Shown: positions 1 through 11,052, counted from the stretch's first letter. The stretch is 64,000 nucleotides of DNA from an uncultured bacterium (GCA_947643595.1 CANRWP010000005.1:1-64000), one strand, 5' to 3'. Numbers and translations: made by a program. The notes: a model not told the origin generated them from the letters alone.

Positions 1-133
1 CCTCCTGCGCTCTCTTAAAACGAAGCTCTCCCACAGGCGGCTTCGCGTAGGGAATACCCAGGTACTCGATCCGCCCCTCCCTGAGATATCCTCTTACCTT
101 CCCGCTTTTTGTATTTACAATATAGTCACACAT
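1..133 (-). CDS. Carboxylesterase type B, N-terminal fragment
   Basis: Only the first 44 codons lie in the window; the gene runs off the left edge. The translated start contains GIPYAKPPVGELRF, the hallmark N-terminal block of type-B carboxylesterases (the alpha/beta-hydrolase family that includes para-nitrobenzyl esterases), preceded by a short strand ending GKVRGYL as is usual in that family. The start ATG at 133-131 follows a GGCGAGGG ribosome-binding stretch. These enzymes hydrolyse small carboxylic esters and are usually cytoplasmic in Firmicutes. The catalytic serine, acid and histidine lie outside the window, so activity cannot be judged. The upstream neighbour is a broken reading frame that overlaps this start by 19 bases. 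Confidence 0.85.
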   Translation of the reverse strand, partial: MCDYIVNTKSGKVRGYLREGRIEYLGIPYAKPPVGELRFKRAQE

Positions 134-283
134 GTCTTTTCCCTCGCCTTTAAACTCCTGCCCGCCGCGGCGAGATCCTCCTTACTGCCGGTCATCTCCT
201 GCAGCACATACGCCTTCTTCCTCGGCCTGCACTCATGCCAGGATCAACGGTTCCCCCATACCGTAAAATCGTTCCGATAACAT
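115..283 (-). pseudogene. Short reading frame with strong ribosome site, probably a decayed gene
   Basis: An ATG at 283-281 sits 7 bases after AAGGAGG, the best ribosome site in this corner of the window, but the frame closes after 16 codons (stop at 233-235). Another frame of the same strand is open from 243 to a stop at 115-117 and has codon use typical of the surrounding genes (many GCG, GAG, CTG, GGC codons). It would overlap the carboxylesterase start by 19 bases. The simplest reading is one small gene broken by frameshift and stop mutations. A 16-residue leader peptide is the alternative. I do not recognise the encoded family. Confidence 0.3.
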
Positions 284-326
284 TTTTTCACCCTCCTTAC
301 CGCATTTTAAATGATCTTATACCGAT

Positions 327-369
327 AAGAGCTCTCAATGTGTTAACAGCTTAACACCTGAGAGCTCTT
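327..369 (-). terminator. Long inverted repeat, probable terminator after the AraC-type gene
   Basis: The arms AAGAGCTCTCA and TGAGAGCTCTT pair perfectly, and an inner TGTGTTAA/TTAACAC pair extends the stem to about 18 pairs around a CAGC loop. It lies 20 bases past the stop of the minus-strand regulator gene. The better T-run (TTTTCT) is on the plus-strand side; on the minus strand the stem is followed only by TTATCGG. Termination may therefore be bidirectional, or the element may instead be an operator for the genes on either side. Confidence 0.5.
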
Positions 370-389
370 TTCTATATCCTTATTTTGTT

Positions 390-1599
390 TTATTTGTCCT
401 TATTTTGACCAAACCCTTCTTTTCCGTAAAACTCCGCCGGCTTGTGCAGTTCCCGATACTGCTTCGGCGTCATCCCGGTCTTTTGCTTGAAAATCTTCCC
501 GAAATAACTCTGGGATGGAAAATTCACATACTCCGCGACCCCTGGCAGTGTCTCCTCCGAGTAGATCAGCAGGTTCGCCGCCTTCTCCACCCTGACGTCG
601 TTGACAAAATCCTGTAAACTGATCCCCGTCTCCCTCCGGAACAATCTCGACAGATAACTGCTGCTGATCCCCAGCGTATCCGCGATGTCATCCAAATAGA
701 CCTTCTCCCTGTAGCGCCTGTACACATAGTCCTTACACTGTTCCGTATAGCTGGAAGTGTGGCGCTTCTCCTTCTGTTCCCGCACCCGCTTTGCCAGCTC
801 CTCCACCGCATGGTTCCGGTAGATCAGTATCTGTGCGACATCCTCACAGGCAGTACACTTATTGATATAAAAACCGCTGAGCCGATAGGCTGCCGCAGGC
901 ATGACGCCTCCCTCGATCGCGGCTCTCGCACACAGTGTCGCCGCCACAATAGACAGATTTTTCCAGTGTTCGAGCTCGCTCTTCCCCAGCCTGCCGATGT
1001 TGGAATCCATATCCTTCGACAGCCGCACAGCCTCCTCCACATTGCCCTCCTTCACCGCATCCAGGATTCTTCTCTCCTCCTGATAACTGTGGCGGTTGGT
1101 AGTTGGCATCCATCAGCTCCTGATCCGTGTACTCCTGACCGGTGATGATCTTCGCAAACATCCCCGCTATCTGCAAAATCTCCATCAGGGTATGGTAGTG
1201 CAGCCCCTTCTCCCACTTCTCGTCAATCCCGTAAAAGTGGTAAAACCGGTGCCGCTCTGTCCGGCTCATCACCTGCATACTGAGCGGCCCCATCATATAG
1301 CAGATATTTTCCTCCCGAACGCAGATATAGATCATATGGAAATCGTCCCTGACAAGCACCGGCTCCCTCTGTGCGCCCGCACTGTCTCTCAGCGCCCCGC
1401 GAAGCGCCTCACTATTGTACAGCGGATTATATGCCGGGTTTTCCTCGTAGGGGATGCACTCATCCCCCCTCAGACAGAAGACGCCTGTATGAAATATGCT
1501 TGCCAGATGTTTCAGTATATATTCCCGTTCCTTCGTGCATTGATTCATGTCGGTTTCCCTTATTTGTCTTAATTGATCCCTATAAAAAACTGCTTTCAT
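390..1599 (-). pseudogene. AraC-family transcriptional regulator split by a frameshift
   Basis: Two overlapping frames together make one regulator of about 400 residues. The first (ATG at 1599-1597) encodes a sensor half with an early IFHTGVFCL segment and a GPLSMQVMS segment, as in sugar- or stress-responsive AraC proteins of clostridia. The second continues in the +1 frame from about 1095 to 390 and carries the helical linker and two helix-turn-helix motifs (ISSSYLSRLFRRETG and FPSQSYFGKIFKQKTGMTPKQYR). The switch must fall between about 1100 and 1083. No programmed-frameshift signal is visible, so a real mutation or a sequence error is likely. The C-terminal half could still be made alone: an ATG at 1109-1107 has AGGAG seven bases before it. 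The 5' end overlaps the SH3 gene stop as ATGA. Confidence 0.8.
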
Positions 1600-1937
1600 T
1601 CATACTGCACCGGTTCCAGCAAGTCCCCGCGGATATAATATTTTCCCGCCGTGATGCCCGCATTCTCCGGTAAAGATCTCCTATCGACTCTGTACCACCA
1701 GGACCTCCCGTCTGTCCCTTCCACCAGATCGGTTACTGTGACATGTTCTCCCCGCTCCAGCCAGCCAACGGCTTCAAATTCCACTCCCGCACCGGCTCTT
1801 ATCCTGCACGGACCGTCCTCCACACACATATCCTGAGGAAATTCACCGCTGTCCGAATGATCCGATATCAACAATAATGCTCCGACCGCAGCAAGCAATA
1901 AGAATAATGTGATACTGATGCAGCATACCTTTTTCAT
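1596..1937 (-). CDS. Small membrane-anchored SH3-like protein
   Basis: 113 residues from the ATG at 1937 (SD AGAGG); a TTG 24 bases upstream is a poorer start. Residues 1-25 form one hydrophobic membrane segment or uncleaved signal (MKKVCCISITLFLLLAAVG). The rest is an exported bacterial SH3-like fold with the typical pattern CRIRAGAG, VGWLERGEHVTVTD and WWYRVDRR. Such domains usually bind peptidoglycan or act as ligand sensors. The gene starts 13 bases after the ABC transporter gene and its stop overlaps the start of the AraC-type gene by four bases (ATGA), so the two are probably co-translated. That suggests, by inference, that it belongs to the same envelope-signalling unit. Confidence 0.7.
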   Translation of the reverse strand: MKKVCCISITLFLLLAAVGALLLISDHSDSGEFPQDMCVEDGPCRIRAGAGVEFEAVGWLERGEHVTVTDLVEGTDGRSWWYRVDRRSLPENAGITAGKYYIRGDLLEPVQYE

Positions 1938-1950
1938 CCGCTCACGCCTC

Positions 1951-3759
1951 TCACTTCGCAAACTGACTGTTGTACAGATTTGCGTAAAAGCCGCCTTTTG
2001 CCAGCAGTTCCCTGTGACCCCCCTGCTCGATGATATTTCCGTCCTTCATCACAAGGATGATATCCGCCTCCTTGATCGTGGAGAGCCTGTGCGCCACGAT
2101 AAAGCTGGTCCTGCCCTGCATCATCTTCGCGAAAGCGTTCTGGATCTTGAGCTCCGTCCTCGTGTCGATGGAGGAGGTCGCCTCATCTAAAATCAGCATC
2201 GGCGGCAGCGCCAACATCACCCTGGCGATGCACAGAAGCTGCTTCTGGCCCTGGGAGAGGGAATCCCCGTCTTCACTGACAATCGTGTCATATCCGTTCG
2301 GCAGACGCTTGATGAAGCTGTGGGCGTGGGACGCCTTCGCCGCCTCGATCACCTCCGCCTCCGTGGCGTCCTCCCTCGCCATCGCGATGTTCTCCCGGAT
2401 CGTCCCGGTCTTCAGCCAGGTCTCCTGGAGCACCATGCCGAAGCCGTCCCGCAGATCGGAGCGGTTCATCTCCATGATATCCGTTCCCGACACGCAGATC
2501 TTTCCGCTGTTCACATCGTAAAACCGCATCAACAGATTAATGAGCGTCGTCTTGCCGCAGCCCGTAGGTCCCACGATGGCAACACGCTCGCCCTTTTTCA
2601 CCTGCAGATTGAAATCCTCGATCAGGTGCTGCTCGGGCACATAGGAGAAATACACATGCTCCAGCGTCACGCTGCCGTCGAAGTGCTCTACCGTAGCGGG
2701 ATGTTCCGGCTCCGGACTCTGGGGCTTTTCCTCGATCAGCTCGAAGATCCTCGACGCGCACGCCAGCGCATTCTGCAGCTCCGTGATCACGCCGGATATC
2801 TCATTGAAGGGCTTCGTATACTGGTTCGCATAGCTGAGCAGACAGGACAGCTCACCCACCGTCACCGCGCCGCCCAGAAAAGCGATAAAGCCTGTCGCAT
2901 GACCGCCTCCGATGGCGAGGCAGGCGCCCAGGATCGCCACCCCCGCGTACACCATATTGTTCACAAAGCGGGTGCACGGGTTTGTCAGGGAGGAGAAAAA
3001 GATCGCCCGCAGAGAACACTTCTCAAGCCTTTCGTTAATCTCGTCGAACCGGCCGAGCACCCTGTCCTCCTGCCCGTAGGCCTGCACCACCTTCTGGTTG
3101 CCGATCATCTCATCGATCAGCGCCGTCTGTTCCCCCCTCGTCTTTGACTGCAGCAGAAACATATCGTGGGTCCTCGTCGCTATGAACTTCGCCACAAATA
3201 ATGACAATGGTGTCAGAATAACGACGAGCAGCGTGATCCCCACATTGATGGACAGCATAAACCCCAGCGTCCCGATGATCGTGATCACCCCGGTGAAGAG
3301 CTGGGTAAACCCCATAAGCAGGCCGTCCGCAAACTGATCCACATCCGCGATGATCCGGCTCACCACATCCCCGTAGGAATGTCCGTCGATGTATTTCAGA
3401 GGAAGCTTCTGAATCTTCTCAAAGGCCTCCTCCCGCACATCCCGGATGACCTGGTAGGTAATCTGGTTGTTGCACACATTCATCAGCCACTGCGCGATCG
3501 CCGTCAGCAGGACGACCACGATCATTTTCTTTGCAAGCGAGTACAATCCCTCATTCACCATCCACCCCGTGTAATCCACCTTACCCGGTCCGAGGATACA
3601 GTCGATCGCCCTGCCAGACAGGATCGGGAAATACAGCGTCAGCGCCACTGTCACCGCCGCCAGAAGAATGGAGATGACAAGGATCCACTTATAACTGCTG
3701 ATATGCGCCAGCACTTTTTTCAGCGTACTCTTCTTTCCTTCTTTCATACCTGTGTCCAT
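1951..3759 (-). CDS. ABC exporter half-transporter, catalytic (TM288/LmrD-like) subunit
   Basis: 602 residues: six membrane segments in residues 20-320, then a complete nucleotide-binding domain with Walker A GPTGCGKTT near 400, signature LSQGQ near 505, Walker B LILDEATSS with the catalytic glutamate, and the switch histidine in AHRLST. The neighbouring exporter gene has a degenerate site, so the two almost certainly form a heterodimeric type IV exporter of the TM287/288, LmrCD or BmrCD kind. In those pairs one subunit keeps the consensus Glu and the other does not. Substrate is unknown: drug, peptide or lipid. The gene is 198 bases downstream of its partner, with inverted repeats between. 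A TTGACA-like box 25-30 bases before the start could give separate expression. Confidence 0.92.
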   Translation of the reverse strand: MDTGMKEGKKSTLKKVLAHISSYKWILVISILLAAVTVALTLYFPILSGRAIDCILGPGKVDYTGWMVNEGLYSLAKKMIVVVLLTAIAQWLMNVCNNQITYQVIRDVREEAFEKIQKLPLKYIDGHSYGDVVSRIIADVDQFADGLLMGFTQLFTGVITIIGTLGFMLSINVGITLLVVILTPLSLFVAKFIATRTHDMFLLQSKTRGEQTALIDEMIGNQKVVQAYGQEDRVLGRFDEINERLEKCSLRAIFFSSLTNPCTRFVNNMVYAGVAILGACLAIGGGHATGFIAFLGGAVTVGELSCLLSYANQYTKPFNEISGVITELQNALACASRIFELIEEKPQSPEPEHPATVEHFDGSVTLEHVYFSYVPEQHLIEDFNLQVKKGERVAIVGPTGCGKTTLINLLMRFYDVNSGKICVSGTDIMEMNRSDLRDGFGMVLQETWLKTGTIRENIAMAREDATEAEVIEAAKASHAHSFIKRLPNGYDTIVSEDGDSLSQGQKQLLCIARVMLALPPMLILDEATSSIDTRTELKIQNAFAKMMQGRTSFIVAHRLSTIKEADIILVMKDGNIIEQGGHRELLAKGGFYANLYNSQFAK

Positions 3760-3820
3760 ACCTTTCTAAAAATAACGGTTCCTCTATAATGTCAAGGCTT
3801 TCATTCAGCCATGCCATTCA

Positions 3821-3963
3821 TAAGTCACCGGAATATATATTTCCCCCGACAATATAATGATTGGCCGGTGACTTATTTCATGTCGGGCGTCCGCCCTATA
3901 GAATTGAGCGGGCAGTCTGCCCTCTGTAAGCAAGCTTCCACGGGCTGCCTGCCCGCTCAATTC
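3821..3963. repeat. Cluster of interleaved inverted repeats between two ABC genes
   Basis: Three perfect inverted repeats fill the spacer. Arm A TAAGTCACCGG (3821-3831) pairs with 3865-3875. Arm B CCCGACA (3845-3851) pairs with 3881-3887. Arm C GAATTGAGCGGGCAG (3901-3915) pairs with 3949-3963. B starts inside the A loop and ends outside it, which is a pseudoknot topology, while C forms a separate long hairpin whose right arm includes the stop codon of the upstream ABC gene (3957-3959). No T-run follows C in the direction of transcription, so it is a weak terminator candidate. It may tune the two subunits, stabilise mRNA, or be a small dispersed repeat. Confidence 0.6.
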
Positions 3964-5744
3964 TGCATGGCTGAACTGCTGCGCTCAAACTGCGAGTAGT
4001 AGATCTCCTGGTACACCTCACAGGAGGCGAGCAGTTCTTCGTGGGTTCCCTGCCCTGCGATCTTTCCGTCGTCCAGCACGAGAATCTTATCCGCATACAT
4101 GATGGAAGCCGCCCGCTGGGAGACGATAAACACCGTCATATCCCGGGAAGCGTTTCTGACCGCCTTGCGCAGCGCGGCGTCCGTCGCGAAGTCGAGCGCC
4201 GACGCGCTGTCGTCCAGAATCAGTATCTCCGGTCTGCGCACCACTGCCCGGGCGATCGCCATACGCTGTCTCTGTCCGCCGGAGAGATTCCTGCCGCCCT
4301 GTTCGATCTCAAAATCCAGGCCGCCCTCCTTCTTTTCCACAAATTCTTTCGCCTGGGCGATCTCCAGAGCCTCCCACATCAGAGCCTCCTCATACGCACC
4401 GTTTATTCCGTTCTCTGAGCCCGCATCCACAATGCCCCAGCGCAGATTATCCCGCACCGTGCCGTGGAACAGCACCGACTTCTGCATCACAATGCCGATC
4501 TTGTGCCGCAGCGCACTCAAAGAATAGTTTCTCACGTCCTCCCCGCCTACCAGCACTTTCCCGGCGGACACATCGTAAAATCTCGGAAGCAGATGCACCA
4601 GCGTGGTCTTGCCGGAACCGGTTCCGCCGATGATACCCACGGTCTGTCCCTTCTCCACAGTGAAGTCGATATCCGTCAGCGCGTCGGCGCCGGCATCCTT
4701 GTAGGAGAAATCCACATGCTGAAATCGAATGTAAGCACCGCCGGTTTCCGCCTTCTCCTGTCGAAAATCCGTCTCCCCCTCAGCTGCCGTCTCCTCCAGC
4801 GAACTGGAAAACTCCAGCACGCCCGCTATCCTGTCCGCGCAGGCGAAAGCCTTCGTCACCGTGATGATCAGGTTGGCCAACTTCACAAGCTCCACCAGGA
4901 TCTGGGACATATAGTTGACCAGCGCGATAACCTGCCCCTGTGTCAGGATCCCATTGTCCACCCGCACGGCGCCCGTCCGGATCAGCACCACCGTGGCGGC
5001 GTTCACGATAATATAGGTCACCGGATTCATGCAGGCGGAAAACCGCCCCACAAACATCTGCATTCTGGTCAGCGCCTGATTCTCCGCCGTGAAAGCCTCC
5101 TGCTCCTCATCTTCTCTGTTGAAGGCGCGGATGACGCGGACGCCGGTCAGGTTTTCCCTGGTCCTGCCAAGCACCCGGTCAAGTCCCGCCTGCACCTTCC
5201 TGTACAGCGGAATGCTGATCAGCATGATCCCGAAGACCACCGCCGACAACAGCGGGATCGTCACCACAAAGATAAGCGCCGCCTTGCCGTCGATCGTGAA
5301 AGCCATGATCATCGCCCCAAACACGATAAACGGCGAACGCAGAAACAGGCGCAGCACCAGATTCACACCCGACTGCACCTGGTTGATGTCGCTGGTCATC
5401 CTTGTGATCATCGCAGCCGTGCCCAGCTTATCCATCTCCGTGAAAGACAGCGACTGAATATGGGAAAACAGCGAATGTCTGAGGCTTGCGGCGAATCCGG
5501 TCGCCGCCTTCGCCGCAAAATACTGCGCCGTCACAGAACAGACAAGGCCGATCCCCGCCAGGAGCAGCAGCACGCCCCCCATCCGCCAGACGTACCCGTA
5601 ATCCCTCCCGCTGATCCCCGTGTCCACGATCCGCGCGATCACAAGCGGTACAAACAGCTCAAAGGAAGCCTCCAGCAGTTTAAACAGAGGCCCCAGTACC
5701 GATTCCTTCTTGTAATCCTTCAAATAGACAAGTAACTTTCTCAT
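3957..5744 (-). CDS. ABC exporter half-transporter, degenerate-site (TM287/LmrC-like) subunit
   Basis: 595 residues with six membrane segments (about 15-310) and a nucleotide-binding domain: Walker A GGTGSGKTT near 390, signature LSGGQRQR near 495. Walker B reads LILDDSAS, with Asp replacing the catalytic Glu, and the switch histidine is Gln (VSQRAAS). Both changes are characteristic of the non-hydrolysing site in heterodimeric exporters such as TM287/288, so this is the partner of the following exporter gene. The start ATG lies 13 bases after the radA stop, placing the transporter at the end of a clpC-radA transcript. The C-terminus (SSAMQN) ends within a long hairpin. Substrate cannot be told from sequence. 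Confidence 0.92.
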   Translation of the reverse strand: MRKLLVYLKDYKKESVLGPLFKLLEASFELFVPLVIARIVDTGISGRDYGYVWRMGGVLLLLAGIGLVCSVTAQYFAAKAATGFAASLRHSLFSHIQSLSFTEMDKLGTAAMITRMTSDINQVQSGVNLVLRLFLRSPFIVFGAMIMAFTIDGKAALIFVVTIPLLSAVVFGIMLISIPLYRKVQAGLDRVLGRTRENLTGVRVIRAFNREDEEQEAFTAENQALTRMQMFVGRFSACMNPVTYIIVNAATVVLIRTGAVRVDNGILTQGQVIALVNYMSQILVELVKLANLIITVTKAFACADRIAGVLEFSSSLEETAAEGETDFRQEKAETGGAYIRFQHVDFSYKDAGADALTDIDFTVEKGQTVGIIGGTGSGKTTLVHLLPRFYDVSAGKVLVGGEDVRNYSLSALRHKIGIVMQKSVLFHGTVRDNLRWGIVDAGSENGINGAYEEALMWEALEIAQAKEFVEKKEGGLDFEIEQGGRNLSGGQRQRMAIARAVVRRPEILILDDSASALDFATDAALRKAVRNASRDMTVFIVSQRAASIMYADKILVLDDGKIAGQGTHEELLASCEVYQEIYYSQFERSSSAMQN

Positions 5745-5757
5745 ACATAACTCCCAT

Positions 5758-7131
5758 CTATATAAACTCTATCGCTTCCTGCACATTCCTCACTCCGACC
5801 AGCGCGATGCCGCAGCCCTCCTCGCAGGAGGCCCGGTTGCTCTCGGGCAGGATGACCGTGGAGAACCCCAGCTTCTCCGCCTCCTTCACCCGCTCCTTCG
5901 CCATGCTGACCGCGCGCACTTCCCCGCTTAAGCCCACTTCCCCGAACACCACCACATCCTCCCTGATGGGTCTGTTCCTGAAGCTGGACGCGACCGCCAT
6001 CACGATTCCCAGATCTAACGCCGGTTCCTGCACTTTGATGCCGCCGGCCACGTTCACATAGGCGTCGCAGTCCCCGATCTGCATCTGCACACGTTTCTCC
6101 AACACCGCCATCAACAGATTGATCCGGTTAAAATCCGTCCCCGTCGCCTGTCTTTTGGGAAATCCGAAATTCGTCCGGGCGACGAGAGCCTGCACCTCCA
6201 GCATGATGGGTCTTGTCCCCTGGCTGGAACAGACCACCACCGAACCGCTCGCCCCCCTGGGCCTTCCGGAAAGCATAAACTCTGAGGGATTTTTCACCTC
6301 CGTGAGCCCTTCCTGCCGCATCTCAAAAACGCCGATCTCGTTGGTCGATCCGAACCGGTTTTTCACACTGCGCAGGATCCGGTAGGAGGCATACCTGTCC
6401 CCCTCAAAATAGAGCACCGTATCCACCATATGCTCCAACACCCGGGGACCCGCCACGGTGCCTTCCTTCGTCACATGCCCCACAAGAAAAATGGATATGT
6501 CAAGTCCTTTCGCGAGCTGTAAAAGCCGCCCGGCGGCCTCTCTGACCTGGGATACGCTTCCCGGCGCCGAACTGACCTGCTCACAGTACATCGTCTGGAT
6601 CGAGTCGATCACCACCACAGCGGGACCGCACTTTTTCACGACATCCTCTATCGTGTCCAGATTTGTCTCGCACAGCAGGGACAGGGAATCGGAAAAGCTC
6701 CCCAGCCGCTCCGCCCGGAGCCTGATCTGCTGCAGGGATTCCTCCCCCGATATGTAGAGTATCTCCCTTCCATCCTCCGCCAGATGCCGGCAGACCTGCA
6801 GGAGCAGCGTGGATTTCCCGATGCCGGGATCTCCTCCCACCAACACCAGAGAACCCTTCACGATGCCGCCGCCCAACACCCGGTCCAGCTCCTCCGTATG
6901 TGTGGTAAACCGCTCTTCCCCGCCGCTCTCGATCTCCCGCAGTTTCACCGGTTTTACCGCGCGGGAAGCGGAGGTCTTTCCGCCCCCCATCCCCGGCAGG
7001 GAGGAGGGCCGTACCTTCTCCTCCACAAAAGTATTCCACTGTCTGCAGCCGGGGCACTGCCCCAGCCACTTGCTGGACTCATACCCGCATTCCTGACAGA
7101 AAAACACGGTAGTCTGCTTCCCTTTTGCCAT
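5758..7131 (-). CDS. radA: DNA repair protein RadA
   Basis: 457 residues, the normal length for RadA (Sms). Order of domains: an N-terminal four-cysteine zinc finger (C12, C15, C26, C29), a RecA-type ATPase with Walker A GGDPGIGKST near 100, the RadA-specific KNRFG motif near 255, and a C-terminal Lon-protease-like domain (ALDLGIVMAVASS). RadA is a hexameric helicase-like ATPase that drives branch migration of recombination intermediates with RecA. Its start is 8 bases after the clpC stop, an arrangement well known from Firmicutes (clpC-radA), so both are expected in one stress-related transcript. All key motifs are intact. Confidence 0.97.
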   Translation of the reverse strand: MAKGKQTTVFFCQECGYESSKWLGQCPGCRQWNTFVEEKVRPSSLPGMGGGKTSASRAVKPVKLREIESGGEERFTTHTEELDRVLGGGIVKGSLVLVGGDPGIGKSTLLLQVCRHLAEDGREILYISGEESLQQIRLRAERLGSFSDSLSLLCETNLDTIEDVVKKCGPAVVVIDSIQTMYCEQVSSAPGSVSQVREAAGRLLQLAKGLDISIFLVGHVTKEGTVAGPRVLEHMVDTVLYFEGDRYASYRILRSVKNRFGSTNEIGVFEMRQEGLTEVKNPSEFMLSGRPRGASGSVVVCSSQGTRPIMLEVQALVARTNFGFPKRQATGTDFNRINLLMAVLEKRVQMQIGDCDAYVNVAGGIKVQEPALDLGIVMAVASSFRNRPIREDVVVFGEVGLSGEVRAVSMAKERVKEAEKLGFSTVILPESNRASCEEGCGIALVGVRNVQEAIEFI

Positions 7132-7139
7132 ATTGCCAC

Positions 7140-9581
<2,442 letters not shown>

Positions 9582-9660
9582 CTGTTACATTCCTCCTGTC
9601 TGAAACTCCGTACACAACGGTACAGCCGACAAATTGCCGGCCGTCCATCGTACATCATTT

Positions 9661-11052
9661 TTATTCGTCATCGTCCATGTTTATGAACGAAAAATCATCG
9701 TCATCCTCTGTCAAAAAGTTTTTGGACTTCCATTCCACATCCGGTCTCGCCGTTCTGCGGGCAGGCACGCTCTCCTGGTGGGCGGGCGCTCTTCTGACAG
9801 GCGCCGCAGGCTGGGCGCTCCGGGTCCTTACCGCCCCGGCGGCAGACCGCCTCGGTATCTCCTCCTCCGGTCTTCTCTGCTGAGGCCGCCTCTGAACGGT
9901 TCTCCCCTCCGCCTCCGGTCTTCTGGCACTTCCCGCTTCCGGTCTGCGTCCCGTTGCTCTCGCGCCCCTTCCCCCGGTGCGGACGCTCTCCCTGCTCCCG
10001 GTTCTGGCTTCTGCCTGCACCCTTCTTCTCACGGGAGGAGCCTCTCTGAAATCGTCATCCTCATCCTCGTCGTCATCGTCGTCGTCATCGTCATCCTCTT
10101 TCAGATCATGATACTTAAAGCCGAAGATTCCGAGCGCGATCAGGGCGATCACGAAAAGCACCGCGAGAATGATCACTGCGATCCTCATCTTCTGGATCTC
10201 TTTATCCTTGATCTCCACATTGTGCGTATTCATCTCATCAGCCTGCAGAAGCTGTTCCAGTTTATAGCGCTTCTGCGCTATATTGTCATGAATATACCAG
10301 CAGTCCACGCCCTCCTGGTCCGGCTCAAAGAAGAGTTCATAGTCATTGTTCCCCCCGGTCTCCCCCTCTGTCGGCATATCTTCGTACATTTCGGCCAGTT
10401 CATCCCCGCCCGCTTCTCCCTCCGGCGTCTCTTCCGTCGGTGCGGGCTCCACCACTTCGCCGAGCTCCACGCAATCCTCCCGGATGAATCCCGTCACATT
10501 GGAACCGTTGTTGATAAAATTCACCTGATACCACTTCTTCCCGCTGCTGTCCGTAGAAGTTCCGGTCAATGTCACCGCCGCACCCTTCGGCAGCTTTGTC
10601 ACCGATTCCGCGCTGGTGGACGCGCTGGAACGCACATTCACATTGTCTGTCGTCACGGTGGCGGCCTGGGAAGCCATCGTCTCCACCGAGGAGGAAGCCG
10701 CCGGCTGCGTCGGTTCCGTCGGTTCCAATGCGGCGGAAGTCGTCTCTCCAGCATCTCCCTCCGGAGCCTTCTCCACGGTATCCGAGCGGACATAGCCGGA
10801 CACGTTATTGATCGATACCCTGTACCAGGTCTCTCCCTCGCTGTCCTTCTCCTCGCTGACCACGTTCAGACTGTCTCCCGCGTTCACCGCCGTCATCACC
10901 TCGCTGCCCGTGCTCGCCGAGTTGCGCACTCTGGTATTATCGCTCTTGACAACGACCCAGTATGCCCTGCTCACAGAACTGTTAAAATACAACATGCCCA
11001 TGATGCAGAGCAAGGTTACTATAGTACCTCTGACTAACCTTTTCCCTCTCAT
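9661..11052 (-). CDS. Two-SH3 membrane protein with charged cytoplasmic tail
   Basis: 463 residues. An N-terminal hydrophobic segment (about 8-30) is followed by two extracellular SH3b domains (about 31-95 and 133-200, each with the N-x-R-x-(S)-x-S-T-x-S pattern such as DNVNVRSSAST). Next come a Glu/Thr/Pro-rich linker and a short helical region, then a second membrane segment near 297-320. The tail after it starts with a run of about fifteen Asp/Glu, continues with an Arg/Pro/Ala-rich disordered stretch of about 110 residues, and closes with another acidic patch (TEDDDDFSFINMDDDE). This suggests a wall-sensing receptor with an interacting cytoplasmic tail; that role is inference. It lies between purD (42 bases upstream) and clpC. 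Function unknown. Confidence 0.8.
   Translation of the reverse strand: MRGKRLVRGTIVTLLCIMGMLYFNSSVSRAYWVVVKSDNTRVRNSASTGSEVMTAVNAGDSLNVVSEEKDSEGETWYRVSINNVSGYVRSDTVEKAPEGDAGETTSAALEPTEPTQPAASSSVETMASQAATVTTDNVNVRSSASTSAESVTKLPKGAAVTLTGTSTDSSGKKWYQVNFINNGSNVTGFIREDCVELGEVVEPAPTEETPEGEAGGDELAEMYEDMPTEGETGGNNDYELFFEPDQEGVDCWYIHDNIAQKRYKLEQLLQADEMNTHNVEIKDKEIQKMRIAVIILAVLFVIALIALGIFGFKYHDLKEDDDDDDDDDEDEDDDFREAPPVRRRVQAEARTGSRESVRTGGRGARATGRRPEAGSARRPEAEGRTVQRRPQQRRPEEEIPRRSAAGAVRTRSAQPAAPVRRAPAHQESVPARRTARPDVEWKSKNFLTEDDDDFSFINMDDDE

Noticed and set aside
10052-10099. Short repeats that could suggest a CRISPR or tandem-repeat array
   Set aside because: They are codon-level GAT/GAC repeats within a protein gene, with no spacers or palindromic units.
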